Shown here one piece after another: positions 46,119-55,146 of a stretch of DNA of 64,000 bases (within the stretch, counting starts at the first letter, position 1; the number at the start of each line of letters is the position of its first letter). Both the position numbers and the translations under genes were made by a program. The stretch lies in NCBI GenBank assembly GCA_021199655.1, contig JAJQHQ010000059.1:1-64000 (forward strand), given 5' to 3'. This stretch comes from Lachnospiraceae bacterium. GTDB lineage: Bacteria; Bacillota; Clostridia; Lachnospirales; Lachnospiraceae. The notes under the pieces are model-generated. The model ran no database searches. It saw nothing but the letters and a program-made list of their open reading frames with translations, and had not been told where the DNA came from.

Positions 46119-47645
46119 ATGTCTAAATTTTCCATGTATTTAAAAGAACTTCTGGATCAGCGGGGCGAGCCAATCGCCAGAATTGCGAAGAACGCCGGTC
46201 TGGAGCGCACATCCATCCATAAAGCATTAAAAGATGAACGTATTTTACCGTATACGTCATTGAATCAGCTGACCAGATATCTGCAGCTGACACTTTCCCA
46301 GACGCGTGAACTGAACCAGTATTATGAAATGCTGCTGCAGGGGGAAGAGATTTTTCTGATACAGGAGGATATCTGCGATCTGCTTTCAGGTTTATCACAG
46401 CTGTCATTTTATTCGGAAGCAGACAATCAAGCGCCTGAGCAGACCCCAATCGCGGAGCGATTTTTTCATGGGGTCTGCGACTTGTCGCCGAGCGTACGCG
46501 AGGTGGCGCTTCCACTTGACACGGCAATTTCTGTACAACCGGGGCTGGTATACGGAAAAATGCAGGTAGAGAAAATGATACACTTGCTTTTGCGGAAAGA
46601 AACGGTATCTGAAAATGCGGAATTTTATCTGTCGATTCCCAGCGGGGAGACTATGGTGCAGGAAGCGCTTTTTCATCTTTGGAGTGACGGGAGAGTATTT
46701 TCCGTGCATCAAATGGTAGCATTTTTGCCACAGCATTTTGGGAAAGAAACAACGATCTTTAATCTGAAGATTTTGCGCGCGGTGATACCGATGGCACTGA
46801 TTTCTCAGGGGCGGTATCATCCATATTATTATTTTGAGAGCAATGCGGATTCCGTCTCCGTGGATCCGTTCCCCTATTACATTATCACTCCTGAATATGT
46901 TTTACGACTGGATGAAAAAATGTCGACAGCTCAGCTTTTGTCTGATGAAAATATAGTGGAATTATATCGGACACATTATGTTCAGCTGATGCGGGAATGT
47001 CAGCCATTAACATCTTATAGCAATGATCTGGCTGAGGTTCTGGAAGCTTATATGATGAGCACGGACGAGACCGGATATTATACGATCATGACGCAGCCTT
47101 GTCTGGGACATTACTATACGAGAAAACTGATGGAACTTCAGTTTCGTGAGGATATCCCGGATCGGGACAAAATGATAGAACTGAGTGACCGGCGTTTTGA
47201 CCGGCTGCGGCGTTTAGACCGGAACTATTATACTGTTTTTACGGAGCAGGGAATCCGTCAGTTCGCTGAAAATGGTGTAGCAGCAGATCTTCCGCCTGAT
47301 CTGGTGAAACCGGGTTCGCCCCAATTGCGCCTGGAATTGCTTGGGCAGCTGCGTAAAGACATCGCTTCCGGCGTGATTACCGGATGTATCACTGACGCGA
47401 GCCGGCTGGATATACCCGATTATCTGACCCTGACAGCGGATCCACAGTTTGGCCTGCATATTTACGCGATCATCGGATTTCCTGCGGGTCCCTATACCTG
47501 CAATCTGCATATTCAGGAATCCAGCATCGGCCAGAGCTTTTGTTCCTTTATTAAGTCATTACCGGGCAGTAAATTTGTATACCCTCAGGAAAAGACTCTG
47601 TCGATTTTAGATGAGCTGATCGCTCAGCTTGAAATGGAGACGTAA
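46119..47645 (+). CDS. HTH (XRE-like) regulatory protein, first gene of the signalling operon
   Basis: 508 residues, ATG 46119 after GAGGGAGA. The first ~70 residues form a lambda-repressor-like HTH: MYLKELLDQRGEPIARIAKN, then GLERTSIHKALKDERIL. The remaining ~430 residues have no motif I recognise: alternating helices and strands, no membrane segments, no repeats. This C-terminal part may be a ligand sensor. Position at the head of the operon, with a large inverted repeat upstream, suggests it autoregulates the cluster. Only 3 bp separate it from the next gene. Confidence 0.75.
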   Translation: MSKFSMYLKELLDQRGEPIARIAKNAGLERTSIHKALKDERILPYTSLNQLTRYLQLTLSQTRELNQYYEMLLQGEEIFLIQEDICDLLSGLSQLSFYSEADNQAPEQTPIAERFFHGVCDLSPSVREVALPLDTAISVQPGLVYGKMQVEKMIHLLLRKETVSENAEFYLSIPSGETMVQEALFHLWSDGRVFSVHQMVAFLPQHFGKETTIFNLKILRAVIPMALISQGRYHPYYYFESNADSVSVDPFPYYIITPEYVLRLDEKMSTAQLLSDENIVELYRTHYVQLMRECQPLTSYSNDLAEVLEAYMMSTDETGYYTIMTQPCLGHYYTRKLMELQFREDIPDRDKMIELSDRRFDRLRRLDRNYYTVFTEQGIRQFAENGVAADLPPDLVKPGSPQLRLELLGQLRKDIASGVITGCITDASRLDIPDYLTLTADPQFGLHIYAIIGFPAGPYTCNLHIQESSIGQSFCSFIKSLPGSKFVYPQEKTLSILDELIAQLEMET

Positions 47646-47648
47646 ATT

Positions 47649-49091
47649 ATGCAGACTTTTATGTTGATTGGTATTGGCATCATTGAGATTCTGTTTATAT
47701 TGATCATGATTCTGCTGGGACGTATGGCTTCTTTTACCAGGCCTCTGGTTTCCTGGGGGACACCGATTCCTCTTCTTCTGACTCTGGTATCTCTGCTTTT
47801 TTGGCATGAACAGATGACTAAATCGGTTTATCATCCGGTTTATCATCCATTCATATTGGAGGCTGGGATGCTTACAATGATCCTGGCGGTATGTGGAGGC
47901 ATCCTGGCAATCGTTTGTGCGTTTTTTGTCAGCCGGATTGCTTATGCCGGAACAGCTCTGTTGGGATTGACCGGCTGCTGTGCAGTCGCACTCAGGTTCT
48001 GCGTGCTGGGGTATGCAAAGCCCGGAGGAATGATCGGGTACGGCTGTTATTTTCTTACACTGGCGTTTGGATGTATGGGCATGACCATGAAAAAATCAGT
48101 CAGAACGAATGATAAAAGTGAAAAAGGAGAGGACGAGATGGAAGTTTCAGAAAAGGATTACATCAAAATAATATGGACGGTAACAGAAGGGCTTCTGGCT
48201 CTTTTGCTGTGTGTTACGCCGATGATGAGCTTCGGAGCGTATGGTTATACATATCATATCAGCTATCTTACCCTGCTTGGTTCCATTCTTTCTGTGGGTT
48301 CTGTAACCGGCCTGAGTATGCTCGGAGAGGATGGCGTCGGACTATGTATTTTCTATACCATTGTCATCACAGCTATTATTGTTTGCTGCGTAGTGATGGC
48401 GGTGAATGTGTGGAAAGGCCGGGGAAGAATCCTGTACCTGATTGGGAACGGGCTGGCTTTCATACTGGTGATTTTTGTACTGGTTGCGGTCAGAGCCTGG
48501 ACCAGCAACGGACTGATTTCCGATTCCGGTATCCTGAGAATGGGAATCGGATATTGGTTTTCATTGCTTCTGTCTGTGGCCGGATTTGCGTTTGGAGTTT
48601 TGAATTTTCTGAATAAGAGCGGCTATGAGAGAGATGCGGGTGTGCCAATCCGGCTGAAAATGCCATGGGGAAATACTACGCGTCATGTGGATAAAGAAAG
48701 GAAAATGTCAGGGACTGCCTCCGCGGACAGTTGGGAGGAAACAGATGCGGAAGAGAGAATGTACAGGACTTATCGGAAACCGGATACCGGTTATACGGAG
48801 ACTCGTCATGTGAAAAAGCCAGCCTGGGAAGATGCACCAGAGTCTTCGACAATGAATTCGGCCAAGACGAGATCCGGTACATCCGGATATCGAAGCGACA
48901 AAAAAGACAGTTGGTCTGATCACTATGCTTCTTTTGAAAATTCGGATTCCGGAAGAGTATCAGGAGCGGATGCAGAAGAAAAAATTCCCTCTGTTAAGGT
49001 AAAATACAATATCAGAAATCATGGGGAAGCGCAGACTGATTCGGATGAGGACGGATCCGGATTCTTTTACAGGGATGATGATCTGGCCTGA
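47649..49091 (+). CDS. Polytopic membrane protein with long cytosolic tail
   Basis: 480 residues, ATG 47649. About ten hydrophobic segments in two halves of five (FMLIGIGIIEILFILIMILL to YGCYFLTLAFGCMGMTM; then IWTVTEGLLALLLCVTPMMS to WFSLLLSVAGFAFGVL), joined by a charged loop. The last ~150 residues are hydrophilic and rich in Ser, Thr, Asp and Lys (e.g. YRTYRKPDTGYTETRHVKKP), a plausible target for the kinase encoded downstream. No known transporter motif. Possibly a membrane channel or platform of the system. Confidence 0.7.
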   Translation: MQTFMLIGIGIIEILFILIMILLGRMASFTRPLVSWGTPIPLLLTLVSLLFWHEQMTKSVYHPVYHPFILEAGMLTMILAVCGGILAIVCAFFVSRIAYAGTALLGLTGCCAVALRFCVLGYAKPGGMIGYGCYFLTLAFGCMGMTMKKSVRTNDKSEKGEDEMEVSEKDYIKIIWTVTEGLLALLLCVTPMMSFGAYGYTYHISYLTLLGSILSVGSVTGLSMLGEDGVGLCIFYTIVITAIIVCCVVMAVNVWKGRGRILYLIGNGLAFILVIFVLVAVRAWTSNGLISDSGILRMGIGYWFSLLLSVAGFAFGVLNFLNKSGYERDAGVPIRLKMPWGNTTRHVDKERKMSGTASADSWEETDAEERMYRTYRKPDTGYTETRHVKKPAWEDAPESSTMNSAKTRSGTSGYRSDKKDSWSDHYASFENSDSGRVSGADAEEKIPSVKVKYNIRNHGEAQTDSDEDGSGFFYRDDDLA

Positions 49092-49111
49092 TTCCGGGGG
49101 AGTGATACATT

Positions 49112-49558
49112 ATGGATTATTATACTTATCAGAATATAATTATCGGAATAATCGTATTTTTGGTTTTACTCCTGATTTTTTTAATGGTGATATATTGCAA
49201 AAAAAAGAAAGAGGACGAGCGGGATGCTGAAAAATCGGGAGAGACCGAAGATGATTCCTGGCATATGGATCCCTTTGCCGGTCCTGTTCACGAAGAGAAA
49301 AAAGCGGAGGGCAAAACAGAAGAAAAAGAATCCTCAGGTGTCAAAGTGAAATTTGGCCGGGGCTACGGCGAAGGATCCGGTTCGAATGATAATAAAAGGA
49401 AAGAAAGCGGAGCAGTAAAAGAGACAGAGGAATTATATCGTCTGGAAAAAGAAGAGGACAGAATATCCTGCCCCGGCTGTGGAGTGGAAAATCCGACGGA
49501 AAACAGGAACTGCATGTTGTGTGGAAGGATACTTCCGAGACCTTCAAAAAGTAAATAG
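49112..49558 (+). CDS. Membrane-anchored C-terminal zinc-ribbon protein
   Basis: 148 residues, ATG 49112. An N-terminal helix (IIIGIIVFLVLLLIFLMVIY) is followed by a highly charged linker and a C-terminal zinc ribbon: ISCPGCGVENPTENRNCMLC, i.e. C-x2-C-x10-C-x2-C. It is the mirror image of the next protein, in which the ribbon is N-terminal. Such ribbons mediate protein contacts in signalling modules. Part of the same operon (20 bp gap). Confidence 0.75.
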   Translation: MDYYTYQNIIIGIIVFLVLLLIFLMVIYCKKKKEDERDAEKSGETEDDSWHMDPFAGPVHEEKKAEGKTEEKESSGVKVKFGRGYGEGSGSNDNKRKESGAVKETEELYRLEKEEDRISCPGCGVENPTENRNCMLCGRILPRPSKSK

Positions 49559-49572
49559 TGAGGGAGAAAAAG

Positions 49573-50226
49573 ATGTTTTGTAAATACTGCGGAAGAAAGA
49601 TCAAAGAAACAGATACGAAATGTCCATACTGCGGCGGAAAACGGGCGCCGATGCAGGCTGCGATCGAAATAAAAGAATTGCTCGGCGAAAAAAAACCTGC
49701 TATGTCTGAAAAACCGGGACGGGAACAACAGGAGCACGGTGACTCTTCAAACTGGGAAAATGTGGAAATAATGCCGGAATCTGAGGAAGAAAGACCCAAA
49801 ACAAAGGAGTTGCAGAAGCGGGTAAGAAGACTGGAGCGATACGCCCATTTGCAATTTCGGATTTTAGGAGTTTTTGCTTTACTTTTGCTGCTGCTGTTTC
49901 TGGCTGTCATCATATCCGGAGCACTGATCAACGGAAAAATCCGTAAGCTGGACGTCGACGCTCTGGAGCAGAGAATCGAACTTCAGGAAGAAGCAATGCA
50001 AAAGATGCAGAGTTCCGTAATGAAGTTAGAAGAGGATGCTGAGCTGGCTGTTTCCAGTAATTCCGGATCGGATTCAGATAAAGACGAGTCTGAAGCCGAA
50101 AGTGAGACAGAGACCGAAAACGAGACAGAGAGCGAAAGCGAAACAGAGACCGAAAGCGAAACAGAAACCGAAAGTAACACGGGAACTCAAGATCGAGACA
50201 AAAACCCGAACAGGAAAGATGCCTGA
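49573..50226 (+). CDS. N-terminal zinc-ribbon protein with one membrane helix and acidic tail
   Basis: 217 residues from ATG 49573 (GAGGGAGA upstream). Starts with MFCKYCGRKIKETDTKCPYC (C-x2-C-x11-C-x2-C), then a charged region, a membrane helix (LGVFALLLLLLFLAVIISGA), a short coiled coil (LEQRIELQEEAMQKMQSSVM) and an acidic tail of ESET/ETES repeats. With the ribbon inside, the coiled coil and tail lie outside. Function unknown; zinc-ribbon domains also go with TerY-P-type kinases. Confidence 0.75.
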   Translation: MFCKYCGRKIKETDTKCPYCGGKRAPMQAAIEIKELLGEKKPAMSEKPGREQQEHGDSSNWENVEIMPESEEERPKTKELQKRVRRLERYAHLQFRILGVFALLLLLLFLAVIISGALINGKIRKLDVDALEQRIELQEEAMQKMQSSVMKLEEDAELAVSSNSGSDSDKDESEAESETETENETESESETETESETETESNTGTQDRDKNPNRKDA

Positions 50227-50271
50227 GGCACAACCACGTCGGTTAATATGGCTAAGGAGAAGCAATTCTTT

Positions 50272-51225
50272 ATGCTGCGAAATAAAAAAGAATCAGAGGA
50301 AGGTCTGTTTCTGGATTATCTGGGAACGATCGTGAATGTTTACAGTGAAAAGCTGGAAGGAAAGGGTGAGGACGCGTTTGTAAGCCTCGCGGTGGAAAAT
50401 GGAGCTATGATCGGATGTCTGGATGGGTGCGGCGGAATCGGCTCCAGAAGATATGCTGCTTTTGATTCGCATACAGGCGCTTATGTGGCATCCAGAGTCG
50501 CGGCTCAGGCGGCATCAGAATGGTTCCTGACCGGTATGGAATGGGGAGCGCTTTCTTCCCTGTCTGAAAAAGCGCTTGCAGCACTGATTCAAAAGGCACT
50601 GCAGGCCTGTAAGGGGATGGAACCGGTATCTTCCGGCTTAAAAGGAGCACTGACCAGAGATTTTCCTACTACGTTGACTCTTGCACTGGCAGATCTGACT
50701 TCTGTGTTTTTCTACTGGGCAGGAGATTCCAGAGGATATTTGCTTGACAAAAACGGACTTCATCAGATGACCGCGGATGATGTTGAACAGCAGGATGCCA
50801 TGCTAAATCTTCTGGACGACAGTCCGCTTAAGAACGTGGTTTCGGCATCAAAAAGCTTCGTTATCCATAAACGGAAAATCACCCTGCAGAATCCGGGTAT
50901 TCTTCTCACCTGCACGGACGGCTGTTTTGGATATCTGAATTCTCCGATGGCTTTTGAGTGGATGTTACTGGATACCATGCAGCTTGCAAAGTCACCGTCT
51001 GAATGGGAAAAGCTTTTAAAGGAAAGAATGACCGCTGTTGCAGGCGATGATTTCACACTGCTTGCGATGGTGCTTGGATATTCGGATTTTCTTCATATGA
51101 AGCAGGATTTTGGCGACAGATATGCGAAAATGACATCCGGATTTCGGCAGGCCGATAGTGACAGGGCACGGATGGCATGGTGGAGTGAATATAAAACAGA
51201 ATATGAAAAATATAAACAACTGTGA
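50272..51225 (+). CDS. PP2C-like Ser/Thr protein phosphatase
   Basis: 317 residues from ATG 50272 (AAGGAG 12 nt upstream); ATG 50248 is an alternative eight codons earlier but has no site. PPM/PP2C motifs in order: GEDAFVSLAVENGAMIGCLD with metal Asp and GCGG, TTLTLALADLTSVFFYWAGD then SRGYLLD, HQMTADDVEQQ, LLTCTDGCFGYL and AGDDFTLLAMVLG. Both metal-binding Asp sites are kept. It should dephosphorylate the targets of the kinase next door. Cytosolic. Similar phosphatases accompany TerY-type vWA and kinase genes. Confidence 0.88.
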   Translation: MLRNKKESEEGLFLDYLGTIVNVYSEKLEGKGEDAFVSLAVENGAMIGCLDGCGGIGSRRYAAFDSHTGAYVASRVAAQAASEWFLTGMEWGALSSLSEKALAALIQKALQACKGMEPVSSGLKGALTRDFPTTLTLALADLTSVFFYWAGDSRGYLLDKNGLHQMTADDVEQQDAMLNLLDDSPLKNVVSASKSFVIHKRKITLQNPGILLTCTDGCFGYLNSPMAFEWMLLDTMQLAKSPSEWEKLLKERMTAVAGDDFTLLAMVLGYSDFLHMKQDFGDRYAKMTSGFRQADSDRARMAWWSEYKTEYEKYKQL

Positions 51226-51282
51226 TAATGCGAGACAGCTGCTTATGTGAGACAGCGAAAGAAGAGACGGAGAGGGTCCGAA

Positions 51283-52323
51283 ATGGCGGAATTCATTAAC
51301 GGATATAAGCTGGATGCACCGCTGAAAACAGATAACAGCGGATTTTCAAAATGGGGATTTGCCAGCTTAAACGCAAAGAAATATTTTATTAAGGAATTTT
51401 TAAGCCCGGTCTATCCGGCGGACGCAAAGCTGCTCGGTGAGGAACTGACGCAGAAAAGGAAGGCATCCTGCGAAAAATATGTCACTGAAAAACGGCTGCT
51501 GTTTGCTGCAATCAATAAAGCTTCCGACGGCAATATTGTCCACATCGAGCACTTTTTCCGCTATGGAAGCAAATATTACATAGTGATGGAAAAAGTGGAA
51601 GCAGTCAGCAGGCTGGATGTCCTCGCCCTGCCATTGGAGGGAAAGATTTTTATCTGTATGATTCTGGCACACGCGGTATCTGGCCTTCACCAGGCAGGGC
51701 TGGTACATGCGGATCTGAAGCTGGATAATGTGATCTTTTATAAGACGAAAGACGATAAAATCGGAGCAAAGATCATTGATCTGGATACCTGCTTCTGGGA
51801 AACATTTCCGCCGAAGTCGGAAGAAGAAATTACCGGAGATCAGATCTATATGGCGCCGGAGACATTCCTGCTGCTTGCCGAAGAGGAAGGAACTCTGACG
51901 CGAAAAATAGATGTTTACGCGATGGGAATCATTTTTCACCAGATTCTGACCGGATCCTTACCGGGATTTGATACTGATCAATATCAGTATCCTTATGAAG
52001 CGCTCCTGAATGGGGAAAAACTGAGAATCGACAGCTGCTACGGCAGATGGATATCAGAGCTGATCAACAGCATGCTGCAGCGGGGACCAGATGACCGAAT
52101 CAGTATGGAGATCGTGTGTACACAGCTTCGTATCCTGTACCGAAAACTGAGCGGCTTGCCGGATGAGGATTTTTCTTACTCCGGAGACATTCCCTATGCG
52201 AAGAAGGATTCCCGTTCAGAGAAAGATTCCCGTTCAGAAAAGGCGTTCCGTTCCGAGGACGCGTCCGGGAAACACAAGACAGACAATTCGTTCTTCCGCT
52301 ATGCCGGAGAGGATGACCTGTAA
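51283..52323 (+). CDS. Ser/Thr protein kinase-like protein
   Basis: 346 residues from ATG 51283 (GGAGAGGG upstream). Kinase-fold motifs: YFIKEFLSP with the ATP-binding Lys, the hinge KYYIVMEKVE, catalytic loop LVHADLKLDNVIF (HxD-LK-xxN), metal-binding DLD in AKIIDLDTCFW, the APE motif in YMAPETFLL and DVYAMGIIFHQILTG. The HRD Arg is replaced by Ala, DFG by DLD and no glycine-rich loop is obvious, as in other divergent bacterial kinases; activity is probable. The C-terminus has DSRSEK repeats (52204-52257) that could be autophosphorylated. No membrane helix. Confidence 0.87.
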   Translation: MAEFINGYKLDAPLKTDNSGFSKWGFASLNAKKYFIKEFLSPVYPADAKLLGEELTQKRKASCEKYVTEKRLLFAAINKASDGNIVHIEHFFRYGSKYYIVMEKVEAVSRLDVLALPLEGKIFICMILAHAVSGLHQAGLVHADLKLDNVIFYKTKDDKIGAKIIDLDTCFWETFPPKSEEEITGDQIYMAPETFLLLAEEEGTLTRKIDVYAMGIIFHQILTGSLPGFDTDQYQYPYEALLNGEKLRIDSCYGRWISELINSMLQRGPDDRISMEIVCTQLRILYRKLSGLPDEDFSYSGDIPYAKKDSRSEKDSRSEKAFRSEDASGKHKTDNSFFRYAGEDDL

Positions 52324-52355
52324 TAGAGAAACAGACAAAAGAGGAGGAATTAAAA

Positions 52356-53042
52356 ATGCAGACAGAATTTAAAATGACCTACAATGTGGACATGGTGTTT
52401 TGTATCGATGCGACAGGAAGTATGTCTCCGGTAATTGATCTGGTCAAAAAGAACGCGCTGAACTTTTACAATGATGTGCAGACCGTCATGAGAAAAAAAG
52501 GGAAGGTAATCAACTCTCTGCGCGTTCGTGCGATTGCGTTCCGGGATTATCTTGCAGATGGAGATGACGCCATGCTGCTGACAAATTTTTTTGATCTTCC
52601 CGATCAGGCTGATGATTTTTCGAGATGCATTAAAAGCATCCGCGCAACAGGCGGCGGGGATGAGCCGGAGGATGGTCTGGAAGCACTTGGCTATGCGATC
52701 AAATCGAAGTGGAATATGGAAGCAAAGAAAAAACGTCAGATCATCGTCGTGTGGACGGATGCTTCTACTCATGAAATCGGGTACGGACGTTCTGAAAAGA
52801 ACTATCCTCAAAAGATGGCCCGGGATTTTTCGGAGCTGACAAGCTGGTGGGGGAATAATCAGATGGAAGGTTTTATAGATCAGGCTGCAAAACGATTGAT
52901 CCTCTTTGCGCCGGAAGCCCCATACTGGTCGCAGGTGGCGGATAACTGGGATAATGTGATTCATTGCCCGTCTCAGGCGGGGAAAGGCGTAGCCGAACTG
53001 GACTATAATCAGATCATCGATACGATCTCAAATACGATCTAA
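52356..53042 (+). CDS. TerY-like vWA domain protein
   Basis: 228 residues, ATG 52356 after GAGGAGG. A single von Willebrand A domain: VDMVFCIDATGSMSPVID provides the MIDAS D-x-T-x-S (Asp18, Thr20, Ser22), RAIAFRDYLADGD the Thr-equivalent region, and ATGGGDEPEDGLEALGYAI the later Asp; QIIVVWTDASTHE is the fourth strand. It binds a divalent cation and probably protein partners. The vWA-PP2C-kinase neighbourhood is that of the TerY-P triad. 129 bp separate it from the FHA genes with nothing of note. Confidence 0.88.
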   Translation: MQTEFKMTYNVDMVFCIDATGSMSPVIDLVKKNALNFYNDVQTVMRKKGKVINSLRVRAIAFRDYLADGDDAMLLTNFFDLPDQADDFSRCIKSIRATGGGDEPEDGLEALGYAIKSKWNMEAKKKRQIIVVWTDASTHEIGYGRSEKNYPQKMARDFSELTSWWGNNQMEGFIDQAAKRLILFAPEAPYWSQVADNWDNVIHCPSQAGKGVAELDYNQIIDTISNTI

Positions 53043-53171
53043 TGCCGGATAAGGAAGCTTTTACTTCGTGTGCAGGGCCTATACTCAGAGAATGCCGGTT
53101 TTCAGAAGAAAACTGCGTATTTGGATGCAGCGCAGAGCATTTGTCACTATTCTGCAGGAGGAGCGAACAGG

Positions 53172-55124
53172 ATGAACAGAGAAAACTATGGGATGATAAC
53201 CGGCCTCACCGGTGAATACGCCGGACGCAGACTGCGTCTGCACGCGGGTGAAACAGTATGGTTTGGCAGTGATTCCCGCAATGATGCGGTTTTAAGAGGA
53301 GAAAACATTTCCCCTCTGCACTGCGGGATTTCCTGCGACCCGGAAAATAACTGCTTCTGGGTGGCATGCGAGTCTGAATTCGGTGTCCTTGTGGATGGTG
53401 AAAAACGGATGCGAAAAGGCACGGAAATCCGTATGCCTTCCGGCACGCAAATTCAACTTGGCAGTTATCTTTTTGAACTCTCCTGCGCAGGGGTGGCGCA
53501 GGAGAGCAAATATCAAGGGAATGATGCTGGAAACGGTTTTTACAAAGATGTTTCGGGCGTTTCCCCTGAATTTCCGCGTCGAATATCGCATTTTTCTTCT
53601 AAATATATTGGGATTGGCGGGGCTGTTCTGGCTGTCCTTTTGGCTATTGGTGTGTGGACAGTTGTATTTTTTCCCGGTGGCAGTTTAAAGAATGAAAGCA
53701 CAGAATCTGTTTCCGCAGATGCTGACCGCTTGATATCATCGGGGGAGGAAGATGAGGACAGCTTAAATAACGGCCTGGAGGCAGTTGACGAGAATACGGA
53801 TGGTAATGATGCAGAAGAAGTGGATTCTGCGGACAGCCTCGCCAGTGACAATTCCGCTGATCAGGGGTTGATTTCATCAGATGTGGAAAGTACGGATTAT
53901 CCGCCCGGGAATCCTCTTGAATTTGAAGACAGTGAATTAAAAGAGTGTGTCCTGGTACAGAACGGCTATTCGACAGCAGCGGAACCGACAGATCTGCTCT
54001 GCGAGTCGATTACGGAGCTGGATGCTTCTGAATATGAATTGACTACTCTGGCGGATCTGAGCTACTTTCCAAATCTGGAAATTCTTACAATAGATAATTC
54101 CGGTGAGGATATTGATCTCAAAGGGATTAATAAAGCCACAAAGCTGAAAAAGCTGACTTTGAAAAATTGCTATATGAACGATATCGAACGTCTCGCTGAG
54201 CTGACAGACCTGGAATACCTCGATCTTTCTACTTCATATTTAGGGAGAGGCAATGGTATACGTGATTATTCACCGCTTACGAATTTAAAAAAATTGAAGT
54301 ATCTGGATCTGAGCTGGAACACCGAAGCGAGTTTTATCGGGCATAGCGCAGTGGATGGTGAATTTCTCAACAGCCTGACTTCTCTGGAAGAACTGAACAT
54401 CTACAGGATGAAAATAACAGATTATTCTCTGTCAGCCCTTTCCTGCTTGAAACGGTTGAAGATCAGTGACTGTGACCTGACAGAAATACTTCAGCAGATG
54501 GACACAAGCGGCGCTTTATCAGAACTCGTTTATCTGGAAGCAGATGTTCATGTGGATATGACAGATGAATGTGAGATGAACTATCTCTCCAGGGCAGCAA
54601 ATCTTGAGACAGCCTTTCTTGAGATTGACCAGCTGACAACTTTGGAGGGCTTTGCCAGTCTGCAGAATCTGAAAACACTGCATTTGACAAATGGTTATTA
54701 TCTGTCTCTTGCGGAATGGGATAACATTGGAAAGCTGGTAAATCTGGAAGAGCTTACATTTAACTTAAGTGCGAACAGGAACGAAAGCACGCAGCAGGCA
54801 GATGATTATCGGTTTATAAATAATCTGGTGAATCTGAAAAGATTAAGTATTTATGTTTATGACGGAATGGCTGTCAGCTCTTTTGAAAATCTGAAGAAAC
54901 TTGAAGAATTGCATGTCAAAGGGGACAATTACAGCAGGTATGTAATTGATATTTCCGGTATTGAGAATCTGACGTCTTTGCAGGAATTTGGCGTTTATTA
55001 TGTTAATGTGAAAAGTACAGCGCCTCTGGATGATCTGGATACTCTCTCTGTAGTGGAATACGGATTAGGAAGCGATTTTTATTTTGATGAGGATGGCGCA
55101 TGGGCAAGGGGAATAATGTACTGA
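53172..55124 (+). CDS. FHA domain - membrane helix - leucine-rich repeat protein
   Basis: 650 residues from ATG 53172 (GGAGGA upstream). Residues ~8-105 are an FHA phosphothreonine-binding domain (TVWFGSDSRNDAVLRGENIS, then PLHCGISC). A membrane helix follows at ~146-168 (GIGGAVLAVLLAIGVWTVVF), then an acidic, low-complexity stalk and from ~290 an ectodomain of bacterial LRRs (LTDLEYLDLSTSYLG, LKKLKYLDLSW, LTSLEELNIYRM). Topology: FHA inside, LRR outside. It would couple recognition outside to kinase/phosphatase activity inside. The FHA part is almost the same as in the next gene. Confidence 0.85.
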   Translation: MNRENYGMITGLTGEYAGRRLRLHAGETVWFGSDSRNDAVLRGENISPLHCGISCDPENNCFWVACESEFGVLVDGEKRMRKGTEIRMPSGTQIQLGSYLFELSCAGVAQESKYQGNDAGNGFYKDVSGVSPEFPRRISHFSSKYIGIGGAVLAVLLAIGVWTVVFFPGGSLKNESTESVSADADRLISSGEEDEDSLNNGLEAVDENTDGNDAEEVDSADSLASDNSADQGLISSDVESTDYPPGNPLEFEDSELKECVLVQNGYSTAAEPTDLLCESITELDASEYELTTLADLSYFPNLEILTIDNSGEDIDLKGINKATKLKKLTLKNCYMNDIERLAELTDLEYLDLSTSYLGRGNGIRDYSPLTNLKKLKYLDLSWNTEASFIGHSAVDGEFLNSLTSLEELNIYRMKITDYSLSALSCLKRLKISDCDLTEILQQMDTSGALSELVYLEADVHVDMTDECEMNYLSRAANLETAFLEIDQLTTLEGFASLQNLKTLHLTNGYYLSLAEWDNIGKLVNLEELTFNLSANRNESTQQADDYRFINNLVNLKRLSIYVYDGMAVSSFENLKKLEELHVKGDNYSRYVIDISGIENLTSLQEFGVYYVNVKSTAPLDDLDTLSVVEYGLGSDFYFDEDGAWARGIMY

Positions 55125-55146
55125 TATTGTGCGGAGGAAAATGGAT

